Source of the DNA: Actinopolyspora saharensis
Lineage (GTDB): Bacteria; Actinomycetota; Actinomycetes; Mycobacteriales; Pseudonocardiaceae
Reading direction: 5' to 3'
Length of the DNA stretch: 64,000 nucleotides
Assembly: GCF_900100925.1 (NCBI RefSeq)
Contig: NZ_FNKO01000001.1
Span: 1,054,001 to 1,118,000, forward strand
Position numbers and translations under genes: made by a program
Part shown: in pieces, positions 17,247-25,812 of the stretch
How positions within the stretch are numbered: position 1 is the stretch's first letter
Layout of the letters: the number at the start of each line of letters is the position of its first letter
The notes under the pieces: model-generated
The model's database searches: none
Told to the model about the DNA's origin: nothing
What the model saw: only the letters and a program-made list of their open reading frames with translations

Positions 17247-17274
17247 AATGTAGCTATACAGGCCTGTACAGCAA
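17247..17274 (-). promoter_or_regulatory. Hsp20 promoter with palindrome between -35 and -10
   Basis: On the minus strand TTGCTG (17269-17274) and TACATT (17247-17252) are 16 bp apart. The spacer is filled by an imperfect 20-bp palindrome (17253-17272) whose core TACAGGCCTGTA is perfect. The expected start site is the A of the ATG at 17241. It differs from CIRCE, HAIR and the RheA site as remembered, so the repressor is unknown. Confidence 0.65.
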
Positions 17275-17878
17275 AGGGCGTTCCGGACAACACGTGCGGC
17301 GGTGCGCAGAGCCCTCCGCAGGCCACTTCGGAGTGAGCCGGAGGGCACTCACATTGCCGGAAGTGGAGCCGCAGCCCCACGACTGTTGAGCCGTTCGGGT
17401 GATCTTGAATCGGGGCTCCCGTTCTGAACGCGCTCACGATTCCACAGGCTCGCGCACGAGGCAGACGGGTTTGTCCCATTCAGCGGATTCCGCTGCCCGT
17501 ATTTCATCACGCCTCCGGGACGGATCGTGTAGCAGGGGGGTGTAGTCGACGCCGCGTCCGCAAGCGGGGTGCCTGAAGGGTGAACTCCCGGGCTGAGCTG
17601 GGCGTCGTCCCCGGACACGTGGGTGACGGTGCGCGGTCGCGCTCCCCGGGTGAGTAGCGGATTCCTCCGGTTCGGCGCCCCGGCCGCGACCGGGTCGACC
17701 CACGCGGGTTCGGCCCGGTCGGATCCGCGCCGGCGCCGCGCCGTTGCCGGTCGTTGTTTTTCGCCGAACGGTTGTTTTTCGGTGGCGCGGGCGCCGGCGG
17801 CGAATTTTTTCCTCGGGGGTGTTCCTGAATCGGGCAAGATTCGTGGTGATGGGGCGGGCCCCTTCCCGCGGCGTGCGT
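17275..17878. other. 600-nt intergenic region without a recognised gene
   Basis: Upstream of Hsp20 and downstream of the aldehyde dehydrogenase gene (both minus). Candidate frames encode unrecognised Arg/Pro-rich peptides. It contains two copies of GTTGTTTTTCG (17753-17763 and 17771-17781, 18-nt pitch) and a T6 run near 17805. It may hold the terminator of the dehydrogenase operon, but no clear stem was found. Confidence 0.4.
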
Positions 17879-19363
17879 TCACAGCGGTCGTTGCCGTTGG
17901 GAGTGCTGCACGCTGACCCAGTGGTCGGTGGTGAACTCCTCGATCGCCCACTCGCCGCCGAACCGGCCGATTCCGGAGGCCTTCTCCCCGCCGAAGGCGG
18001 TGTTCGGCTCGTCGTTGATCGTGGTGTCGTTGATGTGGGTCATCCCCGCCTGCACCCGCAGGGCGAAGCGCAGCCCGCGCTCTTCGTTGCGGGTGAAGAC
18101 ACCGCTGGACAGCCCGTATTCCGTGCTGTTGGCCAGCTGCAGGGCGTGCTCCTCGTCCTCGGCGCGCACGACCGTGGCCACGGGGCCGAACACCTCCTCG
18201 GCGGCCGTGGGGGTCTCGTTGTTGCCGGTGAGCACGTGCGGCGGCAGCACCTGCCCGGTCGGGCCCTGCGGTTGCCCGGAGCACAGCGTGCGCGCGCCGT
18301 CGGAACTCGCCCGGGAGAGCTTGTCCAGCACGGAATCGAGCTGGCCGGAGTTGATGATCGGGCCGATGCTGGTCCCGGGATCGGCGGGGTCGCCGCAGCG
18401 CAGCTGCTCGGCACGGGCCCTCATGCGTTCGGCCACCTCGTTGTGCACGTCCCGGTGCGCGATCACCCGGTTGGTGGCCATGCAGACCTGTCCCTGGTGG
18501 AAGAAGGAGCCGAACATCGCCGCGTCCACGGCCTGCTCGAGATCGGCGTCGTCGAGCACGACCAGCGGGCCGTTGCCGCCGAGTTCGAGACCGAGCTTCT
18601 TGAGCGGCGCCTTCCGGCCGAGGTCACGTCCCACCTCGGTGGAGCCGGTGAACGAGACCACCGGAGAGCGGGGATCGGTGACCAGCGGGTCCCCGATCTC
18701 GCCGCTTTTGCCGATGAGCACGTTGAGCACTCCCTCGGGAAGGCCGGCCTCCTGGTAGATCGCGGCCAGGAGCAGGCCCCCGGTCACCGGTGTGTCCCCC
18801 GCCGGTTTGAGGACCACCGCGTTGCCGACGGCCAGCGCGGGGGCCACCGAGCGGTTGGACAGCTGCATCGGGAAGTTCCACGGGCTGATCACGGCCACGG
18901 TGCCGACCGGCTGCCGATACACCCGGTTCTCCTTGCCCTCGATGAGGGCGGCGGGCAGGAGTCTGCCCTCCACGTGGGCGGGATAGGAGGCCGCTTCGAG
19001 CATGACGGCGCGCACCGCCATCCACTCCCACTCCGCTCGGGCGCGGACGGCGCCTGCCTCGGCGACCAGCCAGTCGATGATCTCCTGCTTGCGGCGCGAC
19101 ATGATCTCGGCGGCCCGGACGAACACCTCGACCCGTTCCGCGGCCGTCGTGGAGGCCCAGTCTCCCCGGGCCCGTTCGGCCGCCCGGTAGGCGGCGTCCA
19201 CATCGGTGGCGTCCGCGTGGGGGATCTCGGTGAGCTGCCTGCCGGTGTAGGGATTGACGTCGGTGTTGACCGAGCTCGCCTTCCCGGAGCGCCACCGCCC
19301 GTCGACGGGCATCCGGTCGAAACCACCGTAGGCGGGAGAGGGTGACTGCGCGTCGGTGCTCAT
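17879..19363 (-). CDS. Aldehyde dehydrogenase (benzaldehyde/vanillin dehydrogenase-like)
   Basis: A 494-residue NAD(P)-dependent aldehyde dehydrogenase with the oxyanion N163 (P-W-N-F), general base E260 (L-E-L-G-G) and nucleophile C294 (G-Q-V-C). The F-T-G-S-T cofactor motif lies at about 238-242. The sequence style (H-Q-G-Q-V-C-M, G-I-G-R-F-G-G-E at the C-terminus) matches aromatic-aldehyde dehydrogenases. AAGGAG precedes the ATG. It follows the MFS gene by 61 nt on the same strand, suggesting an operon for uptake and oxidation of an aromatic or similar aldehyde precursor. Confidence 0.93.
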   Translation of the reverse strand: MSTDAQSPSPAYGGFDRMPVDGRWRSGKASSVNTDVNPYTGRQLTEIPHADATDVDAAYRAAERARGDWASTTAAERVEVFVRAAEIMSRRKQEIIDWLVAEAGAVRARAEWEWMAVRAVMLEAASYPAHVEGRLLPAALIEGKENRVYRQPVGTVAVISPWNFPMQLSNRSVAPALAVGNAVVLKPAGDTPVTGGLLLAAIYQEAGLPEGVLNVLIGKSGEIGDPLVTDPRSPVVSFTGSTEVGRDLGRKAPLKKLGLELGGNGPLVVLDDADLEQAVDAAMFGSFFHQGQVCMATNRVIAHRDVHNEVAERMRARAEQLRCGDPADPGTSIGPIINSGQLDSVLDKLSRASSDGARTLCSGQPQGPTGQVLPPHVLTGNNETPTAAEEVFGPVATVVRAEDEEHALQLANSTEYGLSSGVFTRNEERGLRFALRVQAGMTHINDTTINDEPNTAFGGEKASGIGRFGGEWAIEEFTTDHWVSVQHSQRQRPL

Positions 19364-19424
19364 GAACGCTCCTTCCGGGCAGTGGGGTTCGGTGCCCCTC
19401 GGGTACCCGGTGCGGCGTTCGCGG

Positions 19425-20834
19425 TCACGTCGGTCCGGAGTGTTTTTGCTTCTCGGGCGGGGGGAATTCAGCGTTGCCGGAGTCCGGTGTCGCCGTGGGG
19501 GTGGGATCGGAGTTCTCGGAGGAGCGGGACCTGGTGCGCAGCAGGGTCCGCAGGCCGAAGGTGCCCGCCAGTCCGAGCAGCGAGACGAGGATCAGGAAGA
19601 CCAGTCCCGCGTGCGTGGATCCGGTCAGGTCCACCAGCGCGGCGATTCCCATGGGGCCGAAGCCGCCGCCGAGGTTGCCGATGCCGTTGATCGCGCCGAT
19701 TCCGGCCGCTGCCGCCGCGCCGCTCAGGAAGCGCGGCACGAGCCCCCACATGATCGGCTGGGCCGCGAAGCCGCCCACGGAGGCCAGGCAGAGTCCGAAC
19801 ATCTGCATCCAGGCGGGCTCGGAGGCGACGGTGATCGCGAATCCGAGCGCGGCCAGCGCCAGCATGCCCGCTATCCAGTCGAGCGGTCGGCCGCCGCGCG
19901 CGGCGAGCCGGGGGACCAGCAGCAGGCCGGCCATCACGCACAGGTAGGGGGTGGCCGAGATCAGCCCGATGGCCGTTCCGGAGAGTCCGCCGAATCCGTC
20001 GATGATGGTGGGCAGCCAGAACGAGAGCCCGTACGTGGCCAGTGGGAAGCACAGGAAGAACGCGGCCAGTGCCAGCACGCGGGGGTCGGCCAGCGCCCGC
20101 AGCGGGTTGTGCGGTTGTTGGCCCGTCCGCGACTCCTCGGCGGCGAGGAGGGTGTGGATGCGCTCCTTCTCGCCCGTGGTCAGCCACCTCGCCTGCTCCG
20201 GGGAGGAGGGCAGCAGCCAGAGGACGAGCGGGGTCGTCAGCACGGCCGGGATTCCGGTGCACAGGAAGATCCACTGCCAGCCTTCGAGTCCCCAGACGCC
20301 GTGCAGGTCGCTCAGCGCGCCCATGGCGGGGTTGCCGATGATGAAGGAGACGGGGCCTGCCAGCATGAACAGTCCGACCGCCGCCTCGCGGCGGGCGGCC
20401 GGGTACCAGCGCGTGAGGTAGTAGATCACGCCGGGGAAGAAGCCCGCTTCGGCGGCGCCGAGCAAGAACCGCGCCAGGTAGAAGTGCCACGGCTGGGAGA
20501 CCAGGGCCGTGGCCATGGTGATCAGTCCCCAGGTGAGCATGATCCGCGCTATCCACCGGTCGGCCCCGAACCTGTGCAGCGCCAGGTTGCTGGGCACTTC
20601 CAGCAGCGCGTAGGCGACGAAGAAGAAGACCTGACCCAGGGTGAAGGCCGTGGCCGACATGCCCAGCTCGTCCTGCAGCGTCAGCTTGGCGAAGCCGAGG
20701 TTGGAGCGGTCGACGTAGGCGATCACGTACAGCAGACCCAGCAGGGGGAGCAGACGCAGGGTGACCTTGCGGAACAGCGAGCGGTCGGTGTTCGGCGCGT
20801 CGGGCACGTTGCTCACCGCGGTGTGCGGCCCCAT
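19425..20834 (-). CDS. MFS transporter, anion:cation symporter (ACS) family
   Basis: A 469-residue, 12-helix major facilitator. The first helix region has Y-V-I-A-Y-V-D-R-S-N-L-G-F-A-K, the signature of the ACS family that takes up aromatic acids such as phthalate, 4-hydroxyphenylacetate or hexuronates. ATG at 20834 is selected because GGAG lies 6 nt upstream. A start 30 nt earlier would fall inside the 22-bp operator dyad. Upstream of the aldehyde dehydrogenase gene in a likely two-gene operon. Confidence 0.9.
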   Translation of the reverse strand: MGPHTAVSNVPDAPNTDRSLFRKVTLRLLPLLGLLYVIAYVDRSNLGFAKLTLQDELGMSATAFTLGQVFFFVAYALLEVPSNLALHRFGADRWIARIMLTWGLITMATALVSQPWHFYLARFLLGAAEAGFFPGVIYYLTRWYPAARREAAVGLFMLAGPVSFIIGNPAMGALSDLHGVWGLEGWQWIFLCTGIPAVLTTPLVLWLLPSSPEQARWLTTGEKERIHTLLAAEESRTGQQPHNPLRALADPRVLALAAFFLCFPLATYGLSFWLPTIIDGFGGLSGTAIGLISATPYLCVMAGLLLVPRLAARGGRPLDWIAGMLALAALGFAITVASEPAWMQMFGLCLASVGGFAAQPIMWGLVPRFLSGAAAAAGIGAINGIGNLGGGFGPMGIAALVDLTGSTHAGLVFLILVSLLGLAGTFGLRTLLRTRSRSSENSDPTPTATPDSGNAEFPPPEKQKHSGPT

Positions 20835-20843
20835 GAAAACTCC

Positions 20844-20865
20844 AGTGTTCGTAATTTCGGACACT
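20844..20865. promoter_or_regulatory. 22-bp operator dyad before the MFS-ALDH operon
   Basis: AGTGTTCG and CGGACACT arms (one mismatch) around a TAATTT centre, 10 nt upstream of the MFS start. A possible -35 TTGAAC lies just beyond on the minus strand. The cognate regulator is not in the window's vicinity. Confidence 0.55.
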
Positions 20866-21240
20866 GTTCAATTTTTCGTGACGGGGACGTTAAGCAGGGC
20901 GTGGCACGCTGTCAACGGTTCGTTTCATCGAGCCGGAAGTGCTCATCCGGTGAGCGGAAATGTCCGCGAGCTCCGTGGGCGGCCCGCCCACGGTGCCCGC
21001 GAAGGTGGCGTGGACACGAGCGGGTGCCGGCCGGAGCGTTTCCGTGACGTGGACGCCCTTCGGGGCGTGAGCCTCCACTGTGCTCGGCCGGGCCAGGTGC
21101 CGCCGGGAGAACCAGTCGTGGGGAACCAACCGACGGAGTCCGGCCGACGGGGCAGCCGACCGTCGGTGGTGGGCGCGCACCGGCCGCGCGGGCAGTGCCG
21201 TGACGTCCTTTCCGGGCAGCGCGCGCCGCTCGGAAGGGGA
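20866..21240. other. Intergenic, no gene seen
   Basis: Between the MFS operator and the symporter stop. Open frames are unconvincing. A weak imperfect stem (CCTTTCCG/CGGAAGGG, about 21207-21240) may terminate the symporter transcript. Confidence 0.35.
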
Positions 21241-22761
21241 TTACCCGGAGTGGGCCTGGTCGAGGGGGCGCTGCGCGGTGCCGGGCTCGGCGGCGTGCTC
21301 GGTGCGCTCGCGCGGGCGAAGCAGTGAGCCGAGCACGCAGATGCCGAGGTTGAGCACGAGGCCGAGCATCCCGCCGTGCACTCCGTAGAGGGCGTCGACC
21401 CCGACGACGGCCATCCCGCCTGCCAGGAGCACACCGGCCAGCATCCCCCAGAAGACGGGCCCCGCCGCGAGGCGCTTCCAGTACAGTCCCACCACGAAGG
21501 CCGGGGCCAGCTGGATCAGCAGCTCGATCTTGAGCGTGAATATCTCCACCAGGGTGCTCGGTGGGTTCCAGGCGAGCAGCAGGATGCCGAACACGGCGAC
21601 CACGCCCACGGCCTTGCCCACCCGAACCTGGTGCTGCGGGGTGGCCTCCGGCCGGATGTAACGGGCGTAGACGTTGGTGGAGACGATCGAGGAAAAGCTC
21701 AGCAACGCCGAGTCGGCCGTGGACACGACCGCGGCCACGACACCGCCGAACAGCAGGATCATCATGACGTAGAAGAAGACGTTCAGCCCGGCGACCTCGT
21801 TGGCGATCATGCCCACGAGTCGCTCGGAGTCCTGAGCGGACAGATCGGGGAAGAGCTCCAGCCCGAGCAGCCCGATCGCGAACACCGCACCGGCGGTGAG
21901 CAGCGGCATCCACACCATGGGCAGCAGGGAGCGCTTCAGGGTGCGTGCGCTGCGTGCCGCGTAGACGCGCTGTATCGCGTGCGGGTACATCGCGATCCCG
22001 ATGCCGACCATGAGGATCATCGACACCCAGTTGACCGAGTCGACCGTGGACGGAACGGCCATGGCCTCCGGGTGGTGGCTCAGCACGGTGGGGCCGTTGC
22101 CCGCGGGGAGGTCGTTGACGAGGACGACGGCTCCCGCCAGCAGGGTTCCGACGCCCAGCAGCAGCGCGACCCCCTGCATGATGTCGGTCATGGCGACCGC
22201 GCGCATCCCACCGCTCCACGAGTAGGCGAGCATGACGAGCACGAACGCGGTCACGCCCACCTGGTAGGGGATCGTGCTGCCGGTCAGGCCGGTGATCGCC
22301 TGGCCCATGGCGATGAGCTGCTCCAGCAGGTAGTTCGCCAGCGCCCACAGCATCAGCAGCGCGGCGAGCACGGTGAGCGGGGTGGAACCGAAGCGGTGAC
22401 TCACCCAGTCGGTGGGGGTCACGAAGGAGTGCTTCTTCGCGATCGCGTGCATGCGGGGGGCGAACAGCATGTAGCCCGCCACGATCATGCTGAAGAAGGT
22501 CACCGACTGCCACCAGGCGAATCCCTCGCGGAAGGCCTGCGGGGCGTAGCCGATCACCGTGTTCCCGCTGTACTGCGTGGCGTACAGCGTGAAGAACAGG
22601 GTGACCACCCCGAGGTTGCCGCCCGCGAGGTAGTGGCCCTTCGGGCTGTGCTTCGCCCCGGAGCCGCCGCGCCCGGCGAAGAAACCGATGATCAGCATCA
22701 GCGCGGCGTAGGAGGCCAGGACGAGCACGCCCGATCGGCCGCTGAAGTTCAGCGTGTCCAT
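21241..22761 (-). CDS. Sodium:solute symporter (SSS family)
   Basis: A 506-residue membrane protein with about 13 helices. It carries typical SSS features such as T-L-Y-A-T-Q-Y-S-G-N-T-V-I-G in the first helices and the conserved V-S-T-A-D-S-A-L-L-S-F-S-S sodium-site segment (around residues 349-361). It starts 1 nt after the stop of the small DUF3311-like gene (TGACATG), a coupled pair known from B. subtilis YhjC-YhjB and from monocarboxylate symporters. Likely imports an organic acid, sugar or amino acid with sodium; substrate unknown. Confidence 0.9.
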   Translation of the reverse strand: MDTLNFSGRSGVLVLASYAALMLIIGFFAGRGGSGAKHSPKGHYLAGGNLGVVTLFFTLYATQYSGNTVIGYAPQAFREGFAWWQSVTFFSMIVAGYMLFAPRMHAIAKKHSFVTPTDWVSHRFGSTPLTVLAALLMLWALANYLLEQLIAMGQAITGLTGSTIPYQVGVTAFVLVMLAYSWSGGMRAVAMTDIMQGVALLLGVGTLLAGAVVLVNDLPAGNGPTVLSHHPEAMAVPSTVDSVNWVSMILMVGIGIAMYPHAIQRVYAARSARTLKRSLLPMVWMPLLTAGAVFAIGLLGLELFPDLSAQDSERLVGMIANEVAGLNVFFYVMMILLFGGVVAAVVSTADSALLSFSSIVSTNVYARYIRPEATPQHQVRVGKAVGVVAVFGILLLAWNPPSTLVEIFTLKIELLIQLAPAFVVGLYWKRLAAGPVFWGMLAGVLLAGGMAVVGVDALYGVHGGMLGLVLNLGICVLGSLLRPRERTEHAAEPGTAQRPLDQAHSG

Positions 22762-22762
22762 G

Positions 22763-23089
22763 TCACACCGCTCCGCCGTGTCCGCTCGTGTCCTCGTTGG
22801 TCTCGCGCCGCGTTCCCCGCGGGGGTTCCTGCGGTGGTTCCTGCGGGGAATCCGCGTGCTGTTCGGGGGTTTCCCAGCGGGACAGCAGCATCCAGGACAG
22901 GTATCCGCACAGCGCCAGGGACGAGAGAACCGCGATCAGTGTCCACAGGGGAAAACCGAGCAGCACCGGCCCGATCGTTCCCGCGGGCAGGTACCACGGG
23001 ACGCCGACCAGGACCAGAAGCAGCAATCCCGCCCAGGCCAGGGGAGCGCGTATCGGTTCACGCGGCTCGAGGCCACCCTCCTGCGGCAT
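22763..23089 (-). CDS. DUF3311-like small membrane protein
   Basis: A 108-residue protein with two membrane helices: residues about 16-38, and about 42-70 with L-G-F-P-L-W-T-L. This is the pattern of DUF3311 partners of SSS symporters. The C-terminus is a hydrophilic Pro/Glu/Arg tail. ATG at 23089 has CGGAG 5 nt upstream; a longer frame adds residues with no support. Coupled to the symporter gene, probably a subunit or assembly partner. Confidence 0.8.
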   Translation of the reverse strand: MPQEGGLEPREPIRAPLAWAGLLLLVLVGVPWYLPAGTIGPVLLGFPLWTLIAVLSSLALCGYLSWMLLSRWETPEQHADSPQEPPQEPPRGTRRETNEDTSGHGGAV

Positions 23090-23274
23090 GTCCACTCCGT
23101 TCCCGTCGAAGCTCGCCCGTCCGGGGGATGATCGAACCAGTGGCAACGCGCGGGTGGCAACACCTTCCCGATCGGTGGAACGAGGAATGCCCCGAACGGA
23201 GGCTTGTGTCGTGCGGAGTCGATCGGAGAGAACGGTCGAGGGGAGTTTTTTCCCGGATCGTAAGAGGTGTGCCG

Positions 23275-23880
23275 ATGGGACAGTGGTTCAACGGGCCCGG
23301 CGAGGACCTGGCCACCGTCGCCCGCGCGACGGGATATCCGGTCGTCGAGGTTCCCGGCTGGAGGGGACGTGGGCACGGTCCGCTCGACGACTACGTCGGC
23401 GTGGTCGTGTGCCACCACACCGCGGGTCCGGAGCCGGAGGAGACCGCGGAGAACTTTCCCTCACTGGCGCTGGTCCGGGACGGTCGGCAAGATCTTGCCG
23501 GGCCGCTGGCGCACTACGGCATCGGCTACGACGGGACCGTCTACGTCGTCGCGGCCGGTCTCGCCTATCACGCCGGGGCGGGGAGCTGGGCCGGGCTGTC
23601 GGGGAACTCGGTGGCGCTGGGGATCGAGGCCGAGGATTCCGGTGACGGGGACTGGACCGGGCAGCAGCGGGACGTCTACCCGAGGCTGGTCGCCCGGCTG
23701 TGCCTGTTCCTGGGAATCGAGTCCTCGCGGGTGTGCGCGCACCGCGAGTGGGCCCCCGAGCGCAAGGAGGACCCGGCCGGTATCGACATGCGGCGGTTGC
23801 GCGCGCGGGTGGCCCACTACCTGCGCTCCCCGGACGAGATTCCCCGCGGGGCGGCCTCGACCTTCGAGGATCACGGTTGA
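23275..23880 (+). CDS. N-acetylmuramoyl-L-alanine amidase (amidase_2/PGRP type)
   Basis: A 201-residue single-domain zinc amidase. Zinc-site histidines are visible in C-H-H-T-A-G (about residues 46-51) and C-A-H-R-E-W (about 157-162), with the conserved Y-D-G-T-V-Y strand between. It resembles compact actinobacterial/phage endolysin-like amidases that cleave the bond between N-acetylmuramic acid and L-Ala. No signal peptide or wall-binding domain is visible, so export or a lytic release route is unclear. No other phage genes are nearby. ATG at 23275 follows AGAGG; GTG at 23269 is an alternative. Confidence 0.9.
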   Translation: MGQWFNGPGEDLATVARATGYPVVEVPGWRGRGHGPLDDYVGVVVCHHTAGPEPEETAENFPSLALVRDGRQDLAGPLAHYGIGYDGTVYVVAAGLAYHAGAGSWAGLSGNSVALGIEAEDSGDGDWTGQQRDVYPRLVARLCLFLGIESSRVCAHREWAPERKEDPAGIDMRRLRARVAHYLRSPDEIPRGAASTFEDHG

Positions 23881-23905
23881 CGACCGCGCGGGCGGGGCGC
23901 CCGGT

Positions 23906-25390
23906 TCACTCCACCGGGTCCGCCTGCGGGGTGGAGGCGTTCAACCGCGACCTGCGCATCCCGTAGGAGAAGTAGAGCACCAGTCCGGCCGTCATCCAGC
24001 CGAGGAAGACCAGCCAGGTGTCCGCGCCGAGGCTGGCCATCATGTACAGGCAGAATCCGGCTCCGAGCAGCGGGGTCACCGGGGACAGCGGCACCCGGAA
24101 ACCGCGGGGCAGCTCGGGGCGGCTCCGGCGCAGCACGAGCACGGCCACGTTGACGAGCCCGAAGGCGAACAGGGTGCTGATGCTGGTCGCGTCCGCGAGG
24201 GAACCCAGCGGGACCGCGGCGGAGAGCACGGCCACGGCCAGCGAGACGATCACGACGTTCTTGCGCGGGGTTCCGGTCCGCTCGTCGACGCGGGAGAACA
24301 CGCGGGGGATCAGCCCGTCGCGGGACATGGAGAACAGGATCCTGGTCTGCCCGTACAGCACGGCGAGCACCACGCTGGAGATCGCCACGAGCGCGCCCAC
24401 CGACAGCAGCACCGACCAGAGCACGCCCGCCCCCGTGGCCTGCGTCAGCACCTGGCTGAGCACCGCCTCGGCGTCGGCGAAGCGACTCCAGGGCATGGCC
24501 CCGACCGCGGCCAGCGCCACCAGGCAGTACAGGGCGGTGACCACGAGCAGCGACAGCACGATCGCCCGGGGGAGGTCCTTCCTGGCGTCGCGGGCCTCCT
24601 CGCCCGCGGTGGAGGCGGCGTCGAAGCCGATGTAGGAGAAGAACAACGTCGCCCCCGCCGCGCTGACTCCGGCCATGCCGAGCGGCATGAAGGGGGTGAA
24701 GTTGCCGTCGCGCACGGCGGTGAAGGCCACCGCGCAGAACACCAGCAGCGTGGCGACCTTGATCACCACCATCACCGCGTTGGCCCGTGCGCTTTCCCTG
24801 GCCCCGCCGAGCAGCAGGAACATGGCCAGCAGCACCACGACCACGGCCGGGATGTTGATCAGGCCTCCCTCGCCCGGTGGCTGGCTGAAGACCTGGGGAA
24901 TGGTCACGCCGACGGTCAGGTGCAGCAGCTCGTTCAGGTACTGGCCCCAGCCGACCGCCACCGCGGCCACGGACACCCCGTACTCCAGGATCAGACACCA
25001 GCCGCACACCCAGGCGACCAGTTCGCCCAGCGTGGCGTAGGTGTAGGAGTACGAGGACCCGGAGGCCGGGATCATGCCTGCCAGCTCGGCGTAGGACAGC
25101 GCGGAGAACAGCGCGGTGAGCCCCGCGAGCACGAAGGACAGCACCACGGCCGGACCCGCCTTGGGGACGGCTTCGCCGAGGACGACGAAGATGCCGGTTC
25201 CCAGCGTCGCCCCGATGCTGATCATGGTGAGTTGGGCCAGCCCGAGCGAGCGGCGCAGCTGTCCGGTCTCAGCGGTCAGCTGCTCGACCGGTTTGCGGCG
25301 GACGAGTCGGGAAGCCACCCCCGCCGCTGCCGACCGGCCGGGGGAGGTCGGTGCGTTGCGGGGCGTTTCCGGGGTGCGTCGGTCTTCCAC
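23906..25390 (-). CDS. Cationic amino acid transporter-type APC permease
   Basis: A 494-residue permease with a 55-residue cytoplasmic N-terminus and about 12-13 helices. Helix 1 reads M-I-S-I-G-A-T-L-G-T-G-I-F, followed by S-Y-A-E-L-A-G-M-I-P-A-S-G-S-S-Y and F-I-G-F-D-A style residues (F-S-Y-I-G-F-D-A-A). This is the CAT/YfnA pattern for basic or other amino acids. The GTG start has GAGGAG 7 nt upstream. It is convergent with the amidase gene, only 25 nt apart. Confidence 0.9.
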   Translation of the reverse strand: MEDRRTPETPRNAPTSPGRSAAAGVASRLVRRKPVEQLTAETGQLRRSLGLAQLTMISIGATLGTGIFVVLGEAVPKAGPAVVLSFVLAGLTALFSALSYAELAGMIPASGSSYSYTYATLGELVAWVCGWCLILEYGVSVAAVAVGWGQYLNELLHLTVGVTIPQVFSQPPGEGGLINIPAVVVVLLAMFLLLGGARESARANAVMVVIKVATLLVFCAVAFTAVRDGNFTPFMPLGMAGVSAAGATLFFSYIGFDAASTAGEEARDARKDLPRAIVLSLLVVTALYCLVALAAVGAMPWSRFADAEAVLSQVLTQATGAGVLWSVLLSVGALVAISSVVLAVLYGQTRILFSMSRDGLIPRVFSRVDERTGTPRKNVVIVSLAVAVLSAAVPLGSLADATSISTLFAFGLVNVAVLVLRRSRPELPRGFRVPLSPVTPLLGAGFCLYMMASLGADTWLVFLGWMTAGLVLYFSYGMRRSRLNASTPQADPVE

Positions 25391-25488
25391 GGGACGTCTC
25401 CTCGGCGGCCTTCCGGTCGTGGGCGCAAGGCCGCGCTGTCAACAGGTTGTGAACGAGGTTGTGGGGTGGTGGGCAACACTAGGAGGTG
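25391..25488 (-). other. Leader of the cationic amino acid permease gene
   Basis: Contains TTGACA on the minus strand (near 25438-25443) without a matching -10 hexamer. No gene recognised. Confidence 0.3.
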
Positions 25489-25521
25489 TGCTGTTGCGCA
25501 CGAACCCGGATGCTGTTGTGC
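25489..25521. repeat. Direct repeats TGCTGTTGYGC, two helical turns apart
   Basis: TGCTGTTGCGC (25489-25499) and TGCTGTTGTGC (25511-25521) start 22 bp apart, about 100 nt upstream of the permease start. Spacing on one DNA face suggests a binding site pair. Confidence 0.4.
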
Positions 25522-25636
25522 GAATCAGCGGCTCCGTTTTCGATCCTTGTGTCCGGCACGCCGGTGTGCGCAGGCCCCGGCCCGCGCCGAGGCGTGGTGC
25601 TCACCGGGATCGGTGCTGTCGGGGCGTGAAAGGAGT

Positions 25637-25665
25637 GCGCGGCCGCTCGAGTCGAGCGGCCGCGC
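25637..25665. terminator. Strong 14-bp hairpin after the drug MFS gene
   Basis: GCGCGGCCGCTCGA and its exact complement flank a single G, giving an effective 12-bp stem. It lies 147 nt past the MFS stop on the minus strand. The surrounding 25522-25812 contains no recognised gene; a 20-codon frame at 25680-25742 is not supported. Confidence 0.6.
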
Positions 25666-25812
25666 GGAACGGGTCGGGATGAGCACGTTGTTGTCCGAGT
25701 CGTTCGAGTCGTCGTTGGTGGTTTCCGCTTTCCGAGGTTAGGACAGTGCTGCGCCGAACGGAGCAACAGGTTGCTCCGGCCGCGGTCGAGGCCGGGGCTC
25801 GGACGTCGAGGC

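Noticed and set aside
17349..17703. Minus-strand frames in the Hsp20-dehydrogenase gap
   Set aside because: Encode Arg/Pro/Gly-rich peptides with no domain and no ribosome-binding site.
20834..20864. Start of the ACS transporter 30 nt further upstream
   Set aside because: That start codon lies inside the operator dyad and lacks a ribosome-binding site, whereas ATG 20834 has GGAG at good spacing.
21376..23880. Very long open frames antisense or out of frame to real genes (for example 21376-23880, 13690-16200, 23267-25741 and 25771-27285 on the plus strand)
   Set aside because: They lie opposite well-recognised permease, symporter and transporter genes. Their products are low-complexity His/Gln/Gly/Arg or Arg/Ser/Pro strings typical of shadow frames in high-GC DNA.
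23275..23880. Prophage remnant suggested by the endolysin-like amidase
   Set aside because: No holin, integrase, structural genes or att-like repeats nearby; compact amidases of this kind also occur as chromosomal genes.
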